Assembly (NCBI GenBank): GCA_900314725.1
Contig: OMWJ01000001.1
Coordinates: 124,001-188,000 of the forward strand
Source: an uncultured Bacteroidales bacterium
GTDB taxonomy: Bacteria; Bacteroidota; Bacteroidia; Bacteroidales; P3
Reading direction: 5' to 3'
DNA length: 64,000 bases
Shown: positions 25,186 to 35,140 of the stretch, one piece after another
How the letters are laid out: the number at the start of each line of letters is the position of its first letter
How positions within the stretch are numbered: position 1 is the first letter of the stretch
Translations under genes and position numbers: made by a program
The notes under the pieces: model-generated
The model's database searches: none
What the model was told of the DNA's origin: nothing
The model's input: the letters and a program-made list of their open reading frames with translations, nothing else

Positions 25186-27651
25186 ATGAAAACAGTAAAA
25201 GGATTTGCAGTGATTTTAATACTGCTATTGAGTGTAGGAATTACATATGCTCAAAATCATGTAAGAGGTACTATTATTGACAAATCAACATCACAACCTA
25301 TTGCTTTTTGCAACGTCATGCTTTATTCAGATACTACCGAAAACGCTACCTTATTAGGTGGTGGAGTTTCAGATGAAAAAGGAGAATATTCTATTGCATA
25401 CCACAAGCATGCCAAGTTTATTACTTTTTCTTTTATTGGTTACAAATCAGTTTCTCTTCCTTTAGCGGAGAATTCTAAAAGAGTAAAGGATACATTACAT
25501 GTTAATCCTGTATTTTTAGAAGTCGATAGACAAACCTTATCTACAATAGAAATTTTTGCACAACAAAAACGTTTTGAAATGACTAATGACGGTGTAGCAA
25601 TGAACATTGATGAAGATGTTTCTTCTTCAACTGCCAATGCTTTTGAACTATTAAGAAAAGTACCGGGAGTGGTCATAGACAAAGACGAAAATATACAACT
25701 TAATGGTAAAAGTGGTATTCTTTTTCAATTTGATGGAAGAGATATTCGTGTGCCTTATTCTGCTATAAAAAGTATGTTGAAAGCTATGCCTCCTTCTTCA
25801 ATAGAAAAGATAGAAACAATAAACAATCCTTCAGCAAAGTATGAAGCAGAAGGAACAGCTGGTATTATAAACATAAAGATGGCTAAACATGAAACACTTG
25901 GTTGGTCTGGTGAAGCCAATCTATGGACAGCATATGACAAGGAATGGAAACATAACGAAGGAATAAACCTTAACTATGTTAATGATAGATGGACTTTCAA
26001 CACTTCTCTTTCCTACAACCGTTGGGCAGGAGAGACAGATTTAGAAAACACTACATATATATTTACTAATCCTATGACTCGTATGAAAACAGATAAAGCC
26101 ATCAACGATTATGATTATCGTGGGTATAATGGCAGTTTTTCTACAGATTTTAAAATAAATGATAAATCCTCTATTGGTGCCATGCTTTCTATCAATGGCA
26201 ATCACCAACCTGAAAGCGAAAATCCTTTAACTAAAACACGTATCTCTACTTTCCCTTATAATATTATAGACTCTTCTTATTCTAACAACAGTTCGGAGCA
26301 TGGTAATGGAAGAAATATTGCTGCAAACCTGTGGTATTCCCGTAAATTAGACAGCATAGGAGGACAATATTCTGTTACTATTGATTACAACAACAACAAA
26401 TCAAAAGAATATTGCTTTGACGAGGCAAAATATTACAATGGAGATTTTGCAACCTTGATGAAAACAGGTTCAGATAGGGACTCTACAGAAAACCTTTACA
26501 ATACTTACTCTTTAAAATTTGACTTGATAAAACCATTAAGCGAAAGAATATCTTTGGAAGCCGGAGCAAAGACTCGTCTTACAAAGGTAGAAAACGATTT
26601 CACCTGTTACGAAGACGGTGCATATAATGATGATGTTTCAAATCATCTTGACTATACTGAAAATGTTAATGCTCTTTATACCTCATTTTCTCATAGAATC
26701 ACAGACAAACTATCTTATCGTTTAGGTCTTAGAGCAGAGCATACTCATACCAATATCAAACAAAAAGTAAATAATTCAGAAAAAACTACGGATTATATAG
26801 ACATCTTTCCTAATGTTAATTTGAACTATAAGGTTGGGGAAATGGATAATCTTACTCTTGTTTATTCATACCGTATCACACGTCCTGAATACAATTCCAT
26901 GAATCCTTTTGTTGAGAAAGAAAATGAATATCTTTTCAAATCAGGAAACCCTAACTTGAAAGCACAATATACTCATTCCTTAAATTTAAGCTATGCTTTT
27001 CATTACTTCTTATTTTTCAACGCTTCATACGATTACACCAACGACATCATACACGAGACTCGTTACCTTCGTCCCGGTACTCTTATTTTTGAAGAAAAGC
27101 CTTATAATCTTGGACACTCACAACATGCTGCTTTAGGTTTAAGTACTGCACTTCCATTAGGAAAACATGTGGAATATACTCTATGGGCTCAAGGTACATG
27201 GATGCAAACTCAAGTTGATGACCCTATGTTAAAAGTTAATGTGGAGAAGTTTGGGTTTATGACATGGCAGTCTCTAAGATTAGATTTCTTCTTTAAAACA
27301 AAATTAACCCTATCTGCTTTCTATATGACAGGTGGTTCTCAAGGAACATATTCTTTTGGAGATATGTATTCATTTGATATAAATCTTAGTAGAGAATTTC
27401 TTAACAAGAGTTTAAAAACATCTATCGGTGTTGGACAATTACCTAAACGTACTTTCCATGTAGATATGGAATCTGACAATATGAAAATGAAGAATAATAT
27501 AACTTGGCAACGACCAATGGTTTCTTGCTCTGTGTCTTATTCATTCGGAAAGAAAGCTAACAATAATACCCTTCAACGTATCAAGAACAACGATATGGAA
27601 GAGCGTACAGGAGGAGAAAACTCCATGGGTCAAGGTCAAAATAAACAATAA
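25186..27651 (+). CDS. TonB-dependent-receptor-like outer membrane barrel protein
   Basis: An 821-residue outer-membrane protein with a signal peptide ending near ITYAQ (23). Residues 25-110 form a carboxypeptidase-regulatory-like domain (VRGTIIDKSTSQPIAFCNV). Residues 125-225 form a plug-like region (AFELLRKVPGVVIDKDENI, then NPSAKYEAEGTAGIINIKM). The rest is a beta-barrel with aromatic-rich strands ending in CSVSYSFGKK, plus a hydrophilic tail. This is the 'outer membrane beta-barrel family' of Bacteroidetes, related to TonB receptors but without a recognisable partner lipoprotein here, so the substrate is unknown. It has its own promoter. The hydrophilic C-terminal tail after the last strand is unusual, because barrels normally end at a strand. 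Confidence 0.85.
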   Translation: MKTVKGFAVILILLLSVGITYAQNHVRGTIIDKSTSQPIAFCNVMLYSDTTENATLLGGGVSDEKGEYSIAYHKHAKFITFSFIGYKSVSLPLAENSKRVKDTLHVNPVFLEVDRQTLSTIEIFAQQKRFEMTNDGVAMNIDEDVSSSTANAFELLRKVPGVVIDKDENIQLNGKSGILFQFDGRDIRVPYSAIKSMLKAMPPSSIEKIETINNPSAKYEAEGTAGIINIKMAKHETLGWSGEANLWTAYDKEWKHNEGINLNYVNDRWTFNTSLSYNRWAGETDLENTTYIFTNPMTRMKTDKAINDYDYRGYNGSFSTDFKINDKSSIGAMLSINGNHQPESENPLTKTRISTFPYNIIDSSYSNNSSEHGNGRNIAANLWYSRKLDSIGGQYSVTIDYNNNKSKEYCFDEAKYYNGDFATLMKTGSDRDSTENLYNTYSLKFDLIKPLSERISLEAGAKTRLTKVENDFTCYEDGAYNDDVSNHLDYTENVNALYTSFSHRITDKLSYRLGLRAEHTHTNIKQKVNNSEKTTDYIDIFPNVNLNYKVGEMDNLTLVYSYRITRPEYNSMNPFVEKENEYLFKSGNPNLKAQYTHSLNLSYAFHYFLFFNASYDYTNDIIHETRYLRPGTLIFEEKPYNLGHSQHAALGLSTALPLGKHVEYTLWAQGTWMQTQVDDPMLKVNVEKFGFMTWQSLRLDFFFKTKLTLSAFYMTGGSQGTYSFGDMYSFDINLSREFLNKSLKTSIGVGQLPKRTFHVDMESDNMKMKNNITWQRPMVSCSVSYSFGKKANNNTLQRIKNNDMEERTGGENSMGQGQNKQ

Positions 27652-27665
27652 TCAAGAAATTTCAT

Positions 27666-27745
27666 TCAAAAACGGGGATTTTACATAACAAAAACGCCGT
27701 TTTGATTTATGAAAACGCCGTTTTTGAAAATCAAAACGAAGAAAA
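27666..27745. repeat. Intergenic AAAACGCC periodic array (copy 3)
   Basis: Four AAAACG words with the ACG at 27672, 27694, 27715 and 27736 (spacings 22, 21, 21). Two of them are the 13 bp palindrome AAAACGCCGTTTT. The 28 bp at 27711-27738 are identical to 57347-57374 upstream of mraZ, and the neighbouring array there has the same 22-21-21 spacing. The segment 27699-27738 also folds into a long hairpin (CGTTTTGATTT with AAATCAAAACG). It lies between the receptor gene and the ABC operon, so it could end the former or control the latter. Confidence 0.7.
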
Positions 27746-27760
27746 TAAATTTATAAAGCA

Positions 27761-28612
27761 ATGATAAAGATAGAAGATTTAACATTCTTTTACAAAAAGA
27801 ATAAGATTGTACTTGACAGTATTAATTGCAACCTGAAAGAAGGTAGAATCTATGGACTGTTAGGTAAGAATGGGGTAGGGAAGACTACACTCTTACATCT
27901 TATAGCAGGATTAAAGTTTCCAAAGCAGGGAGAAGTAAAAGTATTAGACATTATTCCTCAAAAAAGGACAGTAGATTTTTTACAAGAGGTGTTCTTTTTA
28001 AATGAAGAGATGCCTGATTGTGATTTTTCAATAGAGAATTTTGAAAAATACAATGCAGTGTTTTATCCTAATTTCTCCGCAGAGGATTTCAACAACTATC
28101 TGCAAGAGTTTGAGATTGAAAATAAAAAGCAAAAACTTAATAAGTTGTCTTTTGGTACAAAGAAAAAAGTATATATAGCTTTTGGTCTTGCATGTAATAC
28201 TAAATACATTTTTCTTGATGAACCGACAAATGGTTTGGATATTCCAAGTAAGTCTGCATTCAGGAAAATAGTTATGAAAGCGATGTCAGATGAAAAGACA
28301 ATGATTATTTCCACTCATCAGGCAAGAGATTTGCAAAACGTTTTGGACAGTATAGTTATCCTTGATAAAACTAAGGTGCTTCTTAATGCAGATGGAGAGG
28401 AAATAACTGAAAAACTTTGGTTTGGTATAGAAGAAAAAGTAAATGCAGATAAAGTTCTTTATCAGGAAGATAACGTGGCAGGATTTGCTGTGGTTAAAGA
28501 AAATAAAGAAGGACGAGAAAGCAATTTGGATGTAGAGATGTTGTTTAATGCTGCTTTCTTGAATAAGAGTTTGTTTAATGAATTATTTAACAAAAATAAG
28601 GAGAACAAGTAA
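27761..28612 (+). CDS. ABC transporter ATP-binding protein
   Basis: A 283-residue ATPase subunit. Walker A is GLLGKNGVGKTTL near 33-45, the signature is LSFGTKKKVYIAFGL (in place of LSGGQ), Walker B is KYIFLDEPTNGLDIP and the H-loop is ISTHQARD. The C-terminal 60 residues are a linker-like extension. It is followed immediately by a membrane protein and a GntR regulator in the same direction. This arrangement is typical of YtrA-controlled exporters in Bacteroidetes and Firmicutes, usually involved in envelope stress or drug export. The substrate cannot be told. Confidence 0.92.
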   Translation: MIKIEDLTFFYKKNKIVLDSINCNLKEGRIYGLLGKNGVGKTTLLHLIAGLKFPKQGEVKVLDIIPQKRTVDFLQEVFFLNEEMPDCDFSIENFEKYNAVFYPNFSAEDFNNYLQEFEIENKKQKLNKLSFGTKKKVYIAFGLACNTKYIFLDEPTNGLDIPSKSAFRKIVMKAMSDEKTMIISTHQARDLQNVLDSIVILDKTKVLLNADGEEITEKLWFGIEEKVNADKVLYQEDNVAGFAVVKENKEGRESNLDVEMLFNAAFLNKSLFNELFNKNKENK

Positions 28613-28613
28613 A

Positions 28614-29348
28614 ATGTTTAATTTTAGAAGATTTTGTGCTCTGTTTCAGAGAAATTTTATGATAAACAGAAATACTTTTTTGGTTATTTCCACTATACAT
28701 ATTGTGGGAGTGGCTATGTTAATGGTATTTTATAGTATTAATATGCCTAATAACATAACAATGAGTGATACTTTTTCATTTTTTTATGTCTTCTTTTTGA
28801 TTTCTTGCGGAATAGGAGCCTCTATGCTTCCTTTTAGAAATTATGACAAGAGATACAATCGTTCTGAAAGCATACTTTTGCCTGCAAGCATAGAAGAAAA
28901 GTTCGCTGTCAATTTTATTATGGCTTTTATCTTAGTGCCTGTTGTTACATTTGTTACAATGTTCTTAGGAATGGAATTAGGACACTTGGTAAATTGGATT
29001 AGATTTGATAAGTATGTGCTTTTGTATAAAGAAACTCTATACAAGTTCTCTCACTATGGCAATTGGTTCTCTGTTTATCTGTTCATGTCTTTTTCTTTTT
29101 TGGGAGCTATTTTGTTTAAAAAGAATAAACTGTTAAAGACTTGGGCTATAGTTTTTGGTTTGGGATTTTTAAGTGTAGTAGGTCTTAGTATATGGATTTA
29201 CTTGAATTACAGAAATGTGATGAATGGCAGTATGCAACACTTTTTACAGGACAGTATTGTAGAAACTCTGTTTGAGGTATTTTTACATATAGTATTTGTT
29301 GCTTGTGTTGTTGGTGCTTATTTAAAACTTAGAAAAGAAAGGAGTTAA
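28614..29348 (+). CDS. ABC transporter membrane subunit
   Basis: A 244-residue integral membrane protein with about six hydrophobic segments (for example FLVISTIHIVGVAMLMVFY, then AVNFIMAFILVPVVTFVTMF, then WAIVFGLGFLSVVGLSIWIY). The ATG at 28614 is preferred over one at 28578 because AAGGAG lies 10-15 bp upstream of it and the earlier start would overlap the ATPase gene by 35 bp. It is the permease partner of the preceding ATPase, and the two probably form a dimer of each. Confidence 0.85.
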   Translation: MFNFRRFCALFQRNFMINRNTFLVISTIHIVGVAMLMVFYSINMPNNITMSDTFSFFYVFFLISCGIGASMLPFRNYDKRYNRSESILLPASIEEKFAVNFIMAFILVPVVTFVTMFLGMELGHLVNWIRFDKYVLLYKETLYKFSHYGNWFSVYLFMSFSFLGAILFKKNKLLKTWAIVFGLGFLSVVGLSIWIYLNYRNVMNGSMQHFLQDSIVETLFEVFLHIVFVACVVGAYLKLRKERS

Positions 29349-29355
29349 ATATAAT

Positions 29356-29703
29356 ATGTTGAAAGATAACACCCCGATATTTATACAACTTGCAGATAAG
29401 ATAGCAGATGATATTCTTGAAGGGATTTTTAAAGAAGATGAGAGAATACCTTCTGTTAGGGAATTTGCTGCACAATATGAAGTAAATGTTAATACTGCAC
29501 TTAAAACCATTGAACGCTTGTCTGTTAATAATATTATTTATAATAAAAGAGGCATGGGTTACTTTGTTAATAAAGGGGCAAAAGAAGAGATTGCTAAAGT
29601 AAGAAAGCAAGATTTTTTTGACAATTTTCTACCTCTTCTAAAAAGGAATATGCAGCAACTAAACATTTCCATAGAAGAAATAAACAAAAAACTTAAAGAT
29701 TAA
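29356..29703 (+). CDS. GntR-family regulator of YtrA type
   Basis: A 115-residue protein with an N-terminal winged helix (ADKIADDILEGIFKEDERIP, then SVREFAAQYEVNVNTALKTI) and a short C-terminal dimerising helix, the YtrA subtype that lacks a large ligand domain. It is 7 bp downstream of the permease. Such regulators commonly repress their own operon by binding inverted repeats upstream. The palindromes at 27691 and 27712 are candidates, but the same motif near mraZ argues that they are not operon-specific. Confidence 0.88.
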   Translation: MLKDNTPIFIQLADKIADDILEGIFKEDERIPSVREFAAQYEVNVNTALKTIERLSVNNIIYNKRGMGYFVNKGAKEEIAKVRKQDFFDNFLPLLKRNMQQLNISIEEINKKLKD

Positions 29704-29760
29704 AGCCAAGTGATTAGGAATAAACTCTTTATTTCTAACAACTATTTTACAAATGCTTTT

Positions 29761-29793
29761 TTTGCGGAGATTATTTTATTTAATCTCCGCAAA
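29761..29793 (+). terminator. Intrinsic terminator after the ABC/GntR operon
   Basis: A perfect 13 bp stem TTTGCGGAGATTA/TAATCTCCGCAAA with a 7-base loop, preceded by a T-run and followed by TTATATTTTAT. The rest of 29794-30003 has no intact gene, only a short open stretch ending in FKKIKECLR that lacks a start codon. Confidence 0.8.
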
Positions 29794-30027
29794 TTATATT
29801 TTATACCTATGTTTATCATTTAAAAACAGACAAAGAAAGGAATTAGAAACTTACTATGATTTCACTAATAACAAGAAAGAAGTAACAGAAAATATTTCTT
29901 TTAAGAAGATAAAAGAATGTCTTAGATAAAAAAAATCGTGTATAGAGGCACCTATTTAAGAAAATGTTTTACTTTTGCTGATTGTTTAACATGGTGAATT
30001 ATTATGAATATGATAAAAACATTTTTT

Positions 30028-33000
30028 ATGAAAAAATATTTAATATTGACTCTTTTGAGCGTAGTATTTTTTAATACCAATGCTCAAAAGACTTTTGTGA
30101 ATGCAGAATATGAGCAAGCAAAAACGAAGGCCTATGCTTTGCAAGAGGAAAAGAACTATGTACAGGCTTATAATGAATATTCAAAACTTATAAGTATCTA
30201 TGAAAGCATAGCTCCTCAGGTTCTTAGTAAAGAAAAAGAAGGAGTTGAGGTAGCAGACTTGTATTTCAATAGGGCTCTGTGTGCCTACTATCTGATGAAT
30301 AATGATGTTGATATGCTTTTCAAAGAGTATAAGACTTTGTTTCCTAATTCTTTGAAAAAGAATCGTGCAGACTTTTTCATCGCTAATTGGTATGCAAGCA
30401 AGGCAGACTTCCTTATGGCTTTGAATACATACGCCAATATGGATACAAGTTCTCTAACTAACGAAGAAAGACAGGAATATGACTATAAGATAGGTTACTG
30501 TTACTTCTTGCAGAATATGAATGATAAGGCAAAATCATACTTTTCTAAGGTCAAGGACACTGATAGCAAATATGCTGCTGTTTGTAAATACTATTATGGA
30601 CATATTCTTTATACAGAAGGCAAGTATGATTTAGCACTAAAAGAGTTTGAACCCCTAAAAAAGAACAAACATTTTTCTAAGGTTGTTCCTTATTACATAT
30701 GTCAGATATATTATTTTCAAGGGGATTATGATGCTCTCATAAGTATGGCTTCTACCCTTAGCAAGAATGCGATAAACTCTAAGCGAGCAACAGAACTTAA
30801 CCGAATGTTAGGGGATGCATACTATAAAAAAGGAGAATATGAACAAGCCTTACCTTATATAGAACAATCTATCAAAAGCAATGAAGGAGTTAATCGTAAT
30901 GATAACTATCTTATGGCTTATTGTCTTATGGAGACAGGTAAGAATGTTGAGGCAATACCTTATTTTGAGGCTTGTACTATAGAAGAAGATGCACTAACAC
31001 AAAATGCTCTTTATTCCTTAGGTTACTGCTATTTAGTACAAGGAGACTCTTCTCTTGCTCTTAACTCTTATAACAAAGCATCTACAATGACTTATGATAA
31101 AACAATACAAGAAGATGCTTTATTTTCTTATGCTAAACTTTGTGTAGTTAATCCTAATCCATATAACGAAACACTTGTAAAAAGACTAAACACATATATA
31201 AAAGAGAATACCAAAACAGATCCAAAGACAAAGAAGACTAAAGAAGGAGCAAGGGTAGGAGAGGCTCGTATTTGTTTAGCACAGATATATGGTAGCACTC
31301 ATAACTATGCTGCCGCTTTGGAACAGATGGAAGGCATAAAGAATAGAGATGAACAATTGAATAAAATCTATGTTAAGACATGTCTTAATCGGGGAATAGA
31401 ACTATTTAATGAAGAGAAATACAAAGACTGTATAAAAGTGTTGGATAAAATAGATGATAATTCTACATCTTCTACTAATGAAATAGTGGCAACATCCAAG
31501 TACATAAAAGCAGAAGCACTGTATAGAACTAATTCATACAAGAAGAGTGAAGAAATGTTACGCTCTTTCTATGCCGTATCGGGTAATGAAAACAACGCTT
31601 ATAAATCCTCTGCAGACTATTTAATGGCTTACAACTTATTCAAGCAGAAAAAGTATTCTTTGTCTAAGGAGTATTTTACTAAGTTAGAACAAAGTGAAGC
31701 CGACAACACAATAAAAAATGATTCAAAAATACGTATAGCGGATTGTCAATATATGCTTAAAGACTATTCAGGAGCAGTAAAGACCTATAGTTCTTTCATT
31801 CAAACCAATTCCGCAAATGCAGATTATGCAACATATCAAAAAGCGATGGCTCTTGGTGCAATGGGAGAATACAAAAACAAAGCACAGACACTAAAGGATG
31901 GTATCAACACCTATACTAATTCTTCTTATGTCCCTGCTATGACTTATGAGTTAGCAAACACTTATCTTGCCTTGAATGATAACAGCAATGCTTTATCTAC
32001 TTATCAAAGCTTGTTAAAGAAATATCCCGACAATGCTTTCACTAAAGATTGTCTTGGTAAGGTTGGAATGCTTCAATATCAATTAGGACAATATGACCAA
32101 GCCCTTAAATCTTTAGATAAACTTGTCAGAAACTATCCTAATTCAAAGCAAGCTAAAGCTGCTCTTTCTACCATTAAAAACATCTATATGGATAAGGGTG
32201 AACCAGAGCAATACATAGCCTACATAAATAGTTTGGGTTCTGTAAAGGTAAGCAAACAAGAAGAGGAAGATTTGTTATATCAGACAGCAGAAAACAGATA
32301 TATGGATGAAAAGTATTCTCAAGCAATTACTTCTTTCAAGAAATATCTTGCCTCTTTTCCTGAAGGAAACTATAGCACTAAGGCAGAATATTATTTGGCT
32401 GATTGTTATATGAGAGAGAAAGATACTCTTCAGGCAGGAGAATATTATTATAAGGTTGCAATGAAACCATACGGACAATATACTGAAAAATCTCTGTTAA
32501 ACTCAGCTAATATATATTCAAGCATAGATACAGAAAAAGCCTTAAGAGTCTATAATAGATTAGACAGCATTACAACATCTTCTGCTAATAAGCTTTTGGC
32601 AAGAAAGGGAAGAATGAATATTTATTATGATGTAACTGATTATAACAATGCAATATCTGCAGCAAATAATCTTTTAGAAATGGAGAATATAGATCAAAGT
32701 ACAAAAGATAATGCTTATTTTGTTCTTGCAGATAGCTATCTTAACATAGACAAATCAGAAAACGCAAAAGAATACATTAAGGAATTGCAGAAATCTGCTA
32801 ATTTAAAATATTCGTCTTTTGCACAGTATTCTCTTGCTAAGATAGAATTTGACAACAAGAACTACAAAGAGAGTGAGAAAATCATAAGGCAGATGTCTAA
32901 GAGTGGTGCAGATGATTACTATCTTGCTTTAGGTTTTATCCTTTGGGCAGATATATTCTCTGTAAATGGTAATGATTTTCAAGCAAAACAAACTCTTCAA

Positions 33001-33168
33001 TCTATTATAGACAACTATGATGGAGACGATGGCATAAAACAACTTGCAATAGACAAACTTGCCCAACTTGAAAACAAAAACAATAAAGAGAAACAGGATA
33101 ACGAAGACAAGCTGAACAAACAAGAGAACTCTGTTGATGAAATCATAATAGAAGATAACAAATATTAA
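30028..33168 (+). CDS. Large exported TPR protein
   Basis: A protein of about 1046 residues made almost wholly of tetratricopeptide repeats after a signal peptide (MKKYLILTLLSVVFFNTNAQ). The start at 30028 is preferred; ATGs at 30004 and 30010 would only lengthen the n-region. Repeats are recognisable by motifs such as YYKKGEYEQALPYIEQSIKS and YQLGQYDQALKSLDKLVRNY, and continue to about residue 1000. The C-terminus is charged. It stands 26 bp before an outer-membrane barrel gene, so the pair probably forms an envelope complex. TPR proteins scaffold other proteins; no enzymatic motif is seen. Confidence 0.85.
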   Translation: MKKYLILTLLSVVFFNTNAQKTFVNAEYEQAKTKAYALQEEKNYVQAYNEYSKLISIYESIAPQVLSKEKEGVEVADLYFNRALCAYYLMNNDVDMLFKEYKTLFPNSLKKNRADFFIANWYASKADFLMALNTYANMDTSSLTNEERQEYDYKIGYCYFLQNMNDKAKSYFSKVKDTDSKYAAVCKYYYGHILYTEGKYDLALKEFEPLKKNKHFSKVVPYYICQIYYFQGDYDALISMASTLSKNAINSKRATELNRMLGDAYYKKGEYEQALPYIEQSIKSNEGVNRNDNYLMAYCLMETGKNVEAIPYFEACTIEEDALTQNALYSLGYCYLVQGDSSLALNSYNKASTMTYDKTIQEDALFSYAKLCVVNPNPYNETLVKRLNTYIKENTKTDPKTKKTKEGARVGEARICLAQIYGSTHNYAAALEQMEGIKNRDEQLNKIYVKTCLNRGIELFNEEKYKDCIKVLDKIDDNSTSSTNEIVATSKYIKAEALYRTNSYKKSEEMLRSFYAVSGNENNAYKSSADYLMAYNLFKQKKYSLSKEYFTKLEQSEADNTIKNDSKIRIADCQYMLKDYSGAVKTYSSFIQTNSANADYATYQKAMALGAMGEYKNKAQTLKDGINTYTNSSYVPAMTYELANTYLALNDNSNALSTYQSLLKKYPDNAFTKDCLGKVGMLQYQLGQYDQALKSLDKLVRNYPNSKQAKAALSTIKNIYMDKGEPEQYIAYINSLGSVKVSKQEEEDLLYQTAENRYMDEKYSQAITSFKKYLASFPEGNYSTKAEYYLADCYMREKDTLQAGEYYYKVAMKPYGQYTEKSLLNSANIYSSIDTEKALRVYNRLDSITTSSANKLLARKGRMNIYYDVTDYNNAISAANNLLEMENIDQSTKDNAYFVLADSYLNIDKSENAKEYIKELQKSANLKYSSFAQYSLAKIEFDNKNYKESEKIIRQMSKSGADDYYLALGFILWADIFSVNGNDFQAKQTLQSIIDNYDGDDGIKQLAIDKLAQLENKNNKEKQDNEDKLNKQENSVDEIIIEDNKY

Positions 33169-33194
33169 AACAACGCAAATAAGGAGAAAAAGAT

Positions 33195-34859
33195 ATGATA
33201 AAGCAAAAGATATTATTAGTATTGGGATTGTTATGTGTGTTTTCTTTGCAGGCACAAGATGACACCTATAACGAAAATGTAACAATAAATGTTGCCTTTG
33301 ACCCAATGATAAGCGATGCAAACAAGATAAACAATAGTCTTTCTATCTTTGATACATCTTTTACAAAAATAGACTTTACTTTTGACAGAATAAAGAAAGG
33401 CTATGATACTCATTTAGACTTTGATACCATAAAGGCCGCATCTGTAAAGGGAGAACCTCAGGCACAACTTTATAAGATTCATCTTAAAGGTGGATTAGGA
33501 TTGGCTTTTGGTAAAGATTTGAAAATGGCTTTTACTCCATTGTTGCAAGGATCTTACACATCTTTAAGAGACAGGTCTTTGTTGTATGGTGTTGATGTCT
33601 ATTCTCGTTCTGCTCTTACGGGAGAGAAGAACTATGGACACAGTGGATATTCAAATGAAGACATAAACATATATGCAAAAAAGATATTCCAACATTATAC
33701 TCTTTCCTCACGCGCTTTTTACAACTATTCCCGTAACTATTATTATGGTTCAGAACAATATCCTAAACAAAACATAGATAACTCAGATTATAGAATATCT
33801 TGGCATAATGTGGGAGCAGATGTGTCTTATACCACATTGTCAAGAGATGAAGATTTGCAGCATAATGGAAGATTAAATTTCCATTATACAGGTAATAATC
33901 AGGGTGGAGGAGAGTTTTATTTACATACTCTTTTGGACGGTGCTTTAGACTTGGATTTATTCAAGAAAGCATTGAATCAGAAAGCAGGAATAAGCCTTGA
34001 TTACAAACATTCTTTTTATAAAAAATCTAAAGCCTTGATAGACTTGGCTCCTTATTTCCTCTTTGATTGGAGTAAGTTCCATTTCTTTGCTTCTTTGGGC
34101 ATAGAACCAGGAGTTCATACTTTTAGAAGTTTTCAACTCTTACCTACGGCTACTGTTAGTTTTGAAATCATACCTCAAACTCTTAGCCTTTATGGAGGAT
34201 TAAAGTCTGAGAGCATAATGCCAACTTTGAACGATCTTAGGTTAGAGAATCCTTTTATTCAGCCTTCTCCTGTCCTGCAAGATGCAACACACAACACTTT
34301 CTTTGCAAAAGGTTTTTTGAACATCACTCCTAAATCACAACTAAGTTTGGAAGTAGGTTATCAAAAACAATACAACCAACATTTCTTTATGAATACGGAT
34401 ATTATAAGCAAAAACATATTCAACGTTCATAGAGTTGTCTATGATGATGCAGGAAAATATTATGTTAGCTTAGAGAATTATTTCCCTATAGGTTCTTCAT
34501 TTTATTGTAATTTGAAAGCTACATTACAGAGAACAAACAGAGATAGTAAAGCTTTTGAGGCTTGGTATAGTCCTGCTTTTGAATTTGCTGCAAAACTTAA
34601 TTATGCATACAACAACGTTCTTAACATAAGTGTTTTGCCAACATTCCATTCCAAGAGCAAGGCTTACGTAGAGAGTCTGAATAAAGAAGTTGAGGTTAAA
34701 GCAATGTTTGATGTTTCCCTTTCAGCAACCTATCAATATACAGAAAGATGGTCTTTCTTTGCTGACTTGAACAATCTTGCATTCCAACAATACTATTTGT
34801 ATTATAACTATCCAACACATACATTCAATTTCCTATTAGGCTGTATCTACAAACTATAA
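33195..34859 (+). CDS. Outer-membrane beta-barrel protein
   Basis: A 554-residue protein with a signal peptide (ILLVLGLLCVFSLQAQ) followed by alternating aromatic and polar strands characteristic of a barrel, ending in YPTHTFNFLLGCIYKL with a near-terminal aromatic residue. It has no plug domain or TonB box, and no lipobox. It is 26 bp downstream of the TPR gene and followed by a strong terminator, so the two form an operon. Similar TPR/barrel pairs occur widely in Bacteroidetes; their role is not known to me. Confidence 0.75.
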   Translation: MIKQKILLVLGLLCVFSLQAQDDTYNENVTINVAFDPMISDANKINNSLSIFDTSFTKIDFTFDRIKKGYDTHLDFDTIKAASVKGEPQAQLYKIHLKGGLGLAFGKDLKMAFTPLLQGSYTSLRDRSLLYGVDVYSRSALTGEKNYGHSGYSNEDINIYAKKIFQHYTLSSRAFYNYSRNYYYGSEQYPKQNIDNSDYRISWHNVGADVSYTTLSRDEDLQHNGRLNFHYTGNNQGGGEFYLHTLLDGALDLDLFKKALNQKAGISLDYKHSFYKKSKALIDLAPYFLFDWSKFHFFASLGIEPGVHTFRSFQLLPTATVSFEIIPQTLSLYGGLKSESIMPTLNDLRLENPFIQPSPVLQDATHNTFFAKGFLNITPKSQLSLEVGYQKQYNQHFFMNTDIISKNIFNVHRVVYDDAGKYYVSLENYFPIGSSFYCNLKATLQRTNRDSKAFEAWYSPAFEFAAKLNYAYNNVLNISVLPTFHSKSKAYVESLNKEVEVKAMFDVSLSATYQYTERWSFFADLNNLAFQQYYLYYNYPTHTFNFLLGCIYKL

Positions 34860-34887
34860 GCAAGAGATTTTTTATTAGCAAAGGACT

Positions 34888-34930
34888 AAAAAAGACCAAG
34901 ACTTTTTTGAAAAAGTCTTGGTCTTTTTTT
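34888..34930 (+). terminator. Strong intrinsic terminator
   Basis: AAAAAAGACCAAGACTTTTTT pairs with the mirror arm ending GGTCTTTTTTT. It includes the AAGACTT and AAGTCTT words of the periodic family, 15 bp apart. It ends the TPR/barrel operon. Confidence 0.85.
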
Positions 34931-34962
34931 CTTAACTCTTGATGTTTGCATGCAAAAGACTT
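34898..34962. repeat. Intergenic 21-22 bp periodic word array (copy 4)
   Basis: AAGACTT (34898), AAGTCTT (34913), AACTCTT (34934) and AAGACTT (34956), with spacings 15, 21 and 22 bp. The first two form the terminator stem; the others continue the array downstream of it, so the array is not explained by termination alone. Confidence 0.55.
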
Positions 34963-35072
34963 ACTCTTTTTTTACGAAAAGCAAGAGTAGGGAAATATTA
35001 GTGTTGAAGACAATTATAATAAAGGAATAATACAATTGAAATTGTTTAAAATACAATTTTTTCTTTAAAATA

Positions 35073-35104
35073 TTTGGTTAATAAATAAATTTACTATAAT
35101 TTTG
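35073..35104 (+). promoter_or_regulatory. Bacteroidetes promoter for the XRE gene
   Basis: TTTG at 35073-35076 and TAATTTTG at 35097-35104 with a 20 bp spacer, one of the best matches to consensus in the window. The ATG is 36 bp downstream. Confidence 0.75.
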
Positions 35105-35140
35105 CGGCGTAAAAAAAGATAAAAATAAAGATTAATAGAA

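Noticed and set aside
27666..27745. CRISPR array
   Set aside because: Units are only 21-22 bp including the variable part, there are no cas genes and no spacers of constant length between conserved repeats.
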